From positions 1 through 19,961 of the forward strand of contig JAJRQP010000336.1 in NCBI GenBank assembly GCA_024280195.1: 19,961 bases of DNA. Reading direction: 5' to 3'. The notes under the pieces are model-generated. The model was not told the DNA's origin. It saw only the letters and a program-made list of their open reading frames with translations, and did not search any database. Each line of letters begins with the position of its first letter. Position 1 is the first letter of the stretch. Source of the DNA: Bacteroidota bacterium. GTDB lineage: Bacteria > Bacteroidota > Bacteroidia > Flavobacteriales_D > Crocinitomicaceae. This document shows positions 15,836-19,961 of this stretch, one piece after another. The position numbers were made by a program, and so were the translations under genes.

Positions 15836-15878
15836 AACACAGAGAACCGCAGAGAAGGCACAGAGTTTCACAGAGAAA
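15836..15878 (-). repeat. Left inverted copy of the CTCTGTG-type repeat
   Basis: A 43-bp element with four heptamers on the plus strand: CACAGAG at 15838, CGCAGAG at 15848, CACAGAG at 15859 and CACAGAG at 15869, spaced 10, 11 and 10 bp. Its reverse complement matches the copy at 16346-16388 at 38 of the first 41 bases. It lies 77 bp upstream of the GxxExxY start, in inverted orientation to the downstream copy. Confidence 0.9.
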
Positions 15879-15892
15879 AAATACATAATATA

Positions 15893-15900
15893 TAGTTTTG
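15893..15900 (+). promoter_or_regulatory. Possible -7 box (TAGTTTTG) for the GxxExxY gene
   Basis: Plus-strand TAGTTTTG fits TAnnTTTG and lies 55 nt before the ATG at 15956, inside the repeat-bounded island. No matching -33 TTG is seen. AAAAGGAG at 15924-15931 resembles a Shine-Dalgarno site but is about 24 nt from the ATG, too far to act normally. Confidence 0.3.
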
Positions 15901-15955
15901 AGGCTATATTTTTTCTTATCTTAAAAGGAGAACCTAAAAAAACACTGTTTAAATT

Positions 15956-16387
15956 ATGATTAGAAATGAATTATCAAAAATGATAATTGGATGTGCGATA
16001 GAAGTGCACAAACAATTAGGACCAGGACTGCTTGAATCTGCTTATCAAGAATGTTTAGTTTACGAGTTACACAAGCTAAATTTAACGATTGAGGTTGAGA
16101 AACCGACACCAATAATCTACAAAGAAATTTCATTAAACAAAGGTTATAGAATTGACATTCTTGTGGAAGACGAGATAGTTGTTGAGTTAAAAACGGTAGA
16201 ATATTTTCGTGATGTGCATACAGCACAAATATTAACTTACATGCGTTTAGGAGGTTTTGAGTTAGGCTTGCTATTAAACTTTAATGAAAACAGAATGGTG
16301 GATGGAATAAAAGAATTATTAATACATAAGAACCATATCACCCACTTTCTCTGTGAAACTCTGTGTCTTCTTTGTGGTTCTCTGTGA
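15956..16387 (+). CDS. GxxExxY protein (PD-(D/E)XK nuclease-like family)
   Basis: A 143-aa protein with the family name motif G24-L-L-E27-S-A-Y30 and a nuclease-like active-site pattern: Y-R-I-D67-I-L-V, then V-E77-L-K79, then H-T-A-Q91-I-L-T-Y. This agrees with PD-(D/E)XK superfamily 3. No partner or substrate is established that I know of. It is the only complete plus-strand gene here and sits between inverted copies of the CTCTGTG repeat, which suggests a mobile cassette. Residues 128-143 (after I-H-K-N-H) are encoded by the right-hand repeat, which also supplies the stop, so the ancestral protein was probably about 125 aa. The family call is firm; activity and mobility are unproven. Confidence 0.88.
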   Translation: MIRNELSKMIIGCAIEVHKQLGPGLLESAYQECLVYELHKLNLTIEVEKPTPIIYKEISLNKGYRIDILVEDEIVVELKTVEYFRDVHTAQILTYMRLGGFELGLLLNFNENRMVDGIKELLIHKNHITHFLCETLCLLCGSL

Positions 16388-16389
16388 AA
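16337..16389 (+). repeat. Right copy of the CTCTGTG-type repeat, overlapping the gene's 3' end
   Basis: A 53-bp unit starting ATCACCCAC, with heptamers CTCTGTG at 16349, CTCTGTG at 16359, CTTTGTG at 16370 and CTCTGTG at 16380 (spacing 10, 11, 10). It is inverted relative to 15836-15878 and contains the last 16 codons and the stop codon of the GxxExxY gene. Confidence 0.9.
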
Positions 16390-16431
16390 CAGTTCTACGA
16401 CTTTCTAAAGCCACGAAACTTAATATTTTGA

Positions 16432-16484
16432 ATCACCCACTTCCTCTGTGAACCTCTGTGTCTTCTTTATGGCTCTCTGTGAAA
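16432..16484 (+). repeat. Second direct copy of the CTCTGTG-type repeat
   Basis: This copy matches 16337-16389 at 49 of 53 bases, including the ATCACCCAC lead, with a 42-bp spacer between the two. It lies in the 279-bp gene-free stretch 16388-16666 between the convergent GxxExxY and batE genes. The rest of that stretch is AT-rich, with no ORF and no convincing terminator; AAGAT-n7-ATCTT near 16548 is only a 5-bp stem. Confidence 0.9.
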
Positions 16485-16608
16485 TGAATACTTGTTATAA
16501 TTAAGAATTGAAAGTTGAGAACGGAAAGGTTAAAGTTGGTGTTTAATAAGATCGCGACAATCTTCTTCAATAATCCATAATTCACAATCCTAACAAGAGC
16601 CAACGTCA

Positions 16609-16623
16609 TTTCTCTGTGAAACT
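16609..16623 (+). repeat. Fragment of the CTCTGTG-type repeat
   Basis: The 15-bp TTTCTCTGTGAAACT is identical to the first part of the right-hand repeat at 16346-16360. It is a decayed or partial copy 44 bp from the batE stop. It is short, but given the three nearby copies chance is less likely. Confidence 0.55.
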
Positions 16624-16666
16624 ATCCGAGAATACTTCCAGTCGTCAACTTTTTCTACGAAACCAA

Positions 16667-17392
16667 CTATATCCTCCGAATATCTTCTTCTTTCAAAGAA
16701 ATCATTTCTCCATCTTCCAACATGATACGAATTTCTTCTGAATCTTCTCCAATAATTTCCACAAAATCACCTTCATTGAGCTTTAGATTCTCGTGAATGC
16801 TTTCTACATTTTTAGAAGTAACAATTGCAAAGTGACTAGAACTAATGTGACTTTTAGTGAGTGCACCAAATAACATCGAAAAAAGGAAAAATAAGGAGCT
16901 GACTACACCAACAACCAGCATCAATCTTCGAGTTGAAGGCGATTTTTTGAGTTTAAAAATAAGGATTGTAAGCGCAAGAATAATAGCGCAAAGAACAACA
17001 AAAAACCCCCATGTATTTGCAGAAACAGAATAGAGTGATGCTTGAAATCCATTTAAACGATATTCCCAATAGTGATTCGGATTGAGTTCTAAATAACATT
17101 CTTGTATTTTTTCTTTTGCCTCAACATCAGAAGGTCGAAGTTTCAACACTTTTTGAAATCCCCAAATAGTTTCTCCATAATTTTTGGTTTGCATTTTAGC
17201 TAATCCATAGTTGAAATACGCAGAGATGTTATCAGGAGAAATAGAAATAATAGAATCAAATTTTTCAGCAGAAAGCGCATACTTTTTTTCATTAAAAGCA
17301 CCGACTGCTTCTTGAAATGTTGAATTCGCAACCGACAGTATAGGAGAAATGGCGAAGCAAAAAATGACGATATGTTTTAAGACTGCTTTCAT
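16667..17392 (-). CDS. batE: BatE, TPR and SH3-like membrane protein of the aerotolerance operon
   Basis: A 241-aa protein: signal peptide (1-23), TPR repeats (about 25-105, with A-Y-F-N-Y-G-L-A-K and the following amphipathic helices), two membrane helices (127-147 and 156-178), and a C-terminal SH3-like domain (185-241) ending D-G-E-M-I-S-L-K-E-E-D. This order is typical of BatE. Its start overlaps the batD stop by 4 nt (ATGA), confirming the operon. Bat proteins are thought to form an inner-membrane/periplasmic complex with MoxR-type ATPases and von Willebrand factor A proteins; the original aerotolerance role is debated. It is the last gene of the operon and converges with the GxxExxY island. 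Confidence 0.9.
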   Translation of the reverse strand: MKAVLKHIVIFCFAISPILSVANSTFQEAVGAFNEKKYALSAEKFDSIISISPDNISAYFNYGLAKMQTKNYGETIWGFQKVLKLRPSDVEAKEKIQECYLELNPNHYWEYRLNGFQASLYSVSANTWGFFVVLCAIILALTILIFKLKKSPSTRRLMLVVGVVSSLFFLFSMLFGALTKSHISSSHFAIVTSKNVESIHENLKLNEGDFVEIIGEDSEEIRIMLEDGEMISLKEEDIRRI

Positions 17393-19083
17393 CTTTTCAA
17401 TTCTTCTAAGACAGATTTTAAATCACTAAAGATCGCTTGTTTTGAACCTTCATCTGAAGGGAACCCATATCGAAACTGATCGCACTTCTCAAATATATTT
17501 TTTGCTTTTGAAATTGTATTTTCACTTGCGCTATTACCCAATTGCAACAGTAAATCTTGCTTATTTAAACTTTCTCCATTCACTACTTTCACTTCGAGTG
17601 CTGTTTTTAATGCTTTTTCAACTTGAGAATAAAATTCATTTGAATCTGAAGTAGCTATCTGTTTTTCAATCGTTGTTAGAGAGGAATTAACCTCTTGTTT
17701 TTTCTTCTTCACAACTTGTTTTTGCTGCATTTCATCTGCACTATCTTCTCTTTTCTTTGCTATAAATAAGAAAATTAATGATGCTAAAAATGGAGATGTT
17801 GCTCCTAACCAAAAACCAACACTTCCAAAGAAGGAATAATTATCTGTTACGATTTCCGATTTCCGTAAAAAATTAGAGGAGTTCAATTCTTGCAAATCCT
17901 CTTCTTCTTGAAGCTCTGCTACAAAACTTTTATCTTCTTTAACTTTAATTTCAGAAGATTTAGTTGCCACAGTAACATATTTTTCTTTGTTTGGATCGAA
18001 GAAAGAAATACTTGTCGGAGGTAATTTTGTTACTCCTGATTTATTCACTTGAATGTTGTATTTATACGTTATGTTTCCTTCTGTTCCATGAGAATTATAA
18101 ACGTATTGCTCTTCAATTTCAGGATCACCATAAACAATGAATCCTTTCGGGAGAATAGGAGTTGGTTCTGTAATGTTTTGCAAGTTTCCACTACCAATTA
18201 CGCGAACAATCATCTTAAATACATCTCCTTGATCTAACTTTGTTTTTTCAACCTCTCGTTCGATAGAAAAATGACCAACTGCACCAATAAAGTCTTTCGG
18301 AGGATTTGCAGGCAATGGTTTTATATCAATAATTGCGTGATTGGATTTGAATTGATATCCTTTGTAGTTCTGATTTAATTTCATCGTATATGGAGAAATC
18401 TTAAATTGACCCGTTCCAGAAGGAAAAACTAGATTCTTATCGTATTCAAAGGTGTAAAACGCTTGATTTTTGTAATTTTCTCTATCAACAATGATTCTTT
18501 TTGCGTTGCCCAACTCTTTTTTGTCAACTGTTCCAGGCAACTCATAACTTCTATATCCTTCCAGATGTGTTGGTTCAAAACTGGAGAATATTTTTGCTGT
18601 TACGACAATTGGTTCTCCTTCATAAATTTCTTTCTTATTCGTTTGAATGATTCCAAAAGCAGGGTCTTTTAGTTGTTGAGCTGTGACGCCTGAAGTTGAC
18701 ATCTTCATTTTCTCTCCAATGTTAACGACAACTGTATTTGATTTATAGGTTTTGTTTCCTTTTTTAACCCATGCAGGACCTATTGTATATTTTCCTTTGT
18801 TGCCAAATGCGCCTGTTTGAGAAATGTAAAAGAAGGTAATGACTTTTCCGGAATTATAATCCATCTCTTGTTCCATACCACTCATTACATCGTAACCTTG
18901 AACAAAAGAACTGGGTAAGTTGTCAATATCGACATCTCCTTGAACGTTTGATTTGATGGTAATTGTGACAATTTCTCCCACATCAGCAGATACTGGATTT
19001 ATAGACAGAATAACTTCTGGATCTTGTCCGAGGACAATACCAATAAAGAAAAAAGCAAATATGTTAACGAATAATAATCTCAT
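17389..19083 (-). CDS. batD: BatD (oxygen-tolerance family membrane protein)
   Basis: A 564-aa protein: signal peptide (1-19, ending V-L-G-Q), a long periplasmic region of beta-sandwich repeats (about 20-415) typical of BatD, one membrane helix (about 420-441, followed by K-K-R), then a cytoplasmic coiled, Lys-rich stretch and a helical end. I place the start at the ATG at 19083, which overlaps the batC stop as TAATG; an upstream in-frame TTG at 19089 is unnecessary. BatD is the large scaffold-like partner of the BatA/B and BatC/E proteins. All features fit and nothing is truncated. Confidence 0.92.
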   Translation of the reverse strand: MRLLFVNIFAFFFIGIVLGQDPEVILSINPVSADVGEIVTITIKSNVQGDVDIDNLPSSFVQGYDVMSGMEQEMDYNSGKVITFFYISQTGAFGNKGKYTIGPAWVKKGNKTYKSNTVVVNIGEKMKMSTSGVTAQQLKDPAFGIIQTNKKEIYEGEPIVVTAKIFSSFEPTHLEGYRSYELPGTVDKKELGNAKRIIVDRENYKNQAFYTFEYDKNLVFPSGTGQFKISPYTMKLNQNYKGYQFKSNHAIIDIKPLPANPPKDFIGAVGHFSIEREVEKTKLDQGDVFKMIVRVIGSGNLQNITEPTPILPKGFIVYGDPEIEEQYVYNSHGTEGNITYKYNIQVNKSGVTKLPPTSISFFDPNKEKYVTVATKSSEIKVKEDKSFVAELQEEEDLQELNSSNFLRKSEIVTDNYSFFGSVGFWLGATSPFLASLIFLFIAKKREDSADEMQQKQVVKKKKQEVNSSLTTIEKQIATSDSNEFYSQVEKALKTALEVKVVNGESLNKQDLLLQLGNSASENTISKAKNIFEKCDQFRYGFPSDEGSKQAIFSDLKSVLEELKR

Positions 19084-19808
19084 TACCAATCTTTTCCGGA
19101 TTTAGGAGTTGCACTTCCACCTTTTGTTCCACTTGCTTTACGTTTTGTCTCGGCTTCTTGTTTCATTAATTTGTCTAACATTCTGTCAACGGTTTTATTG
19201 GGCAATTGACTTTTATTCTCTTGACCAGAACCTCCATCATCAGGTTTCGGTTTACCATCCTGACCTTGTTGATCGTCTCCGTCTTTTTTTTCTCCTTGCT
19301 TATCTTTGTTTTGATCGTCTTTCTTATCTTGCTTGTCCTTGTTATCCTGATTGTCTTTGTTGTCTTTTTGTTGTTGTTGCTGTTTTTGTTTCAATTGGCG
19401 AATTGCTTCTGAGAGGTTGTAACGAGTTTGGTCATCATTCGGATTATTACGCAATGCTTCTTTGTAGGATTCAACGGCTCCGCTATAATCCTTGTTTTTC
19501 ATTCTTGCGTTTCCAATGTTATGATAATTATTAGCCTTCTCAATATTGTCTTTTTTTGCCGTTCCAGATTGCTTGTAAATTTCTTCCGCTTTTTTAAAAT
19601 CACGCGCCTTATATGCAGACTGTGCCATTTCATCCGAAAGATCTATGTTTTCAGGAGCATTTTTCTGAGCAGATTGGTAATATTTGAGCGCATCGATGTA
19701 TTCTTCATTCTCATAAGCCGTTCTTGCAGCTTGTAATGAATCACGCCATTGTTGACCATACGAAAATGTAAGGGAGAAAAGGGTCGCTATGAGGAGAAGA
19801 TATTTCAT
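19083..19808 (-). CDS. batC: BatC, TPR protein with charged low-complexity tail
   Basis: A 241-aa periplasmic protein: signal peptide (1-18), TPR repeats (about 20-135; N-Y-H-N-I-G-N-A and Y-S-G-A-V-E-S-Y-K-E-A-L are clear TPR helices), then a very polar Gln/Asp/Lys-rich segment (141-200) and a short C-terminal helix (L-P-N-K-T-V-D-R-M-L-D-K-L). This build is usual for BatC, or for the BatB-linked TPR. The start is the ATG at 19808, which begins the signal peptide. The frame extends 16 codons upstream to 19856, but those codons come from a CTTTGCG-type repeat and are not likely protein. Confidence 0.88.
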   Translation of the reverse strand: MKYLLLIATLFSLTFSYGQQWRDSLQAARTAYENEEYIDALKYYQSAQKNAPENIDLSDEMAQSAYKARDFKKAEEIYKQSGTAKKDNIEKANNYHNIGNARMKNKDYSGAVESYKEALRNNPNDDQTRYNLSEAIRQLKQKQQQQQKDNKDNQDNKDKQDKKDDQNKDKQGEKKDGDDQQGQDGKPKPDDGGSGQENKSQLPNKTVDRMLDKLMKQEAETKRKASGTKGGSATPKSGKDW

Positions 19809-19818
19809 GGAGTATTTT

Positions 19819-19861
19819 TGCACAAAGAATCGCAAAGAAAACACAGAGGTTCGCAAAGTTT
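19819..19861 (-). repeat. Diverged CTCTGTG-type repeat upstream of batC
   Basis: On the minus strand this reads CTTTGCG, CTCTGTG, CTTTGCG, CTTTGTG with the same 10, 11, 10 spacing and about 32 of 43 bases matching the 16346 copy. It fills part of the gap between the batC start and the preceding gene's stop at 19913. AT-rich ATTCATAATTCATAATT follows at 19885-19901. Confidence 0.75.
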
Positions 19862-19912
19862 ATCGTTTTGAAAATTTAGTATTAATTCATAATTCATAAT
19901 TCTAACACTTTT

Positions 19913-19961
19913 CTACTTCTTCCCAACAACCCTATCTAAAAAGCCAACATACTGTTTTGAC
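19913..19961 (-). CDS. C-terminal end of an unidentified gene, partial
   Basis: On the minus strand an open frame enters from the right edge and ends at a TAG (19913-19915), giving 15 residues S-K-Q-Y-V-G-F-L-D-R-V-V-G-K-K. By position this would be batB or another bat-operon gene, but the tail is not one I recognise, and other frames cannot be excluded over so short a length. Confidence 0.35.
   Translation of the reverse strand, partial: SKQYVGFLDRVVGKK

Noticed and set aside
15812..15886. Longer N terminus for RlmN starting at 15886
   Set aside because: The extra 25 codons read through the CACAGAG repeat and lie upstream of the TACCTTTG box, and the usual RlmN start follows the ATG at 15811.
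15836..16484. Regularly spaced short repeats that might be a CRISPR array
   Set aside because: The units are 7-bp heptamers every 10-11 bp with no unique 30-bp spacers, the copies face each other, and no cas genes are near.

Overview
The window looks like a chromosome segment of a Bacteroidota bacterium, most likely a Flavobacteriales-type marine or freshwater lineage. The evidence is a type IX secretion sorting tail at the left edge, a bat (aerotolerance) operon at the right edge, TAnnTTTG-type promoter boxes close to start codons, weak Shine-Dalgarno signals, low GC, and a DnaG with the degenerate zinc motif I associate with this phylum. Nearly every gene is on the minus strand, so transcription runs right to left. 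The exceptions are the sorting-tail fragment at position 1 and one GxxExxY gene.

Layout from right to left, in the direction of transcription. (1) 16667-19808 holds batC, batD and batE with overlapping junctions, and the tail of an unidentified gene touches the right edge. (2) 15836-16623 is a small repeat-rich island. A GxxExxY-family gene (PD-(D/E)XK nuclease-like fold) lies between two near-identical inverted repeats. Each repeat is made of four CTCTGTG-like heptamers spaced 10, 11 and 10 bp apart. Further copies lie downstream of it and in front of batC. (3) 14738-15811 is rlmN. (4) 13672-14658 is a soluble acyl-ACP desaturase.

(5) 4469-13554 is the most interesting part: seven tightly packed genes (gaps or overlaps of at most 5 nt). 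They encode HMG-CoA reductase, an atypical UbiA-superfamily membrane protein, an 861-aa ATP-grasp plus swivelling-His dikinase with an unassigned middle, a DUF3419/BtaA-like aminocarboxypropyltransferase, a dolichol/phytol-kinase-like CTP enzyme, a YghO-type GNAT and an OleC-like AMP ligase. Together they look like a complete pathway for an unusual isoprenoid- or acyl-based aminolipid. I do not recognise it as a described pathway, and the product is inference only.

(6) 208-4416 holds a long-chain polyprenyl diphosphate synthase with its own promoter-like box, a MORN-type lipoprotein, dnaG and a PAP2 lipid phosphatase, packed as one operon. The prenyl synthase and the phosphatase could share isoprenoid metabolism with the seven-gene block, though menaquinone or undecaprenyl roles are the safer default. 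No tRNA, rRNA, CRISPR array, transposase or strong intrinsic terminator was seen. No gene-free stretch exceeds 300 bases; the longest, 16388-16666, carries repeat copies.
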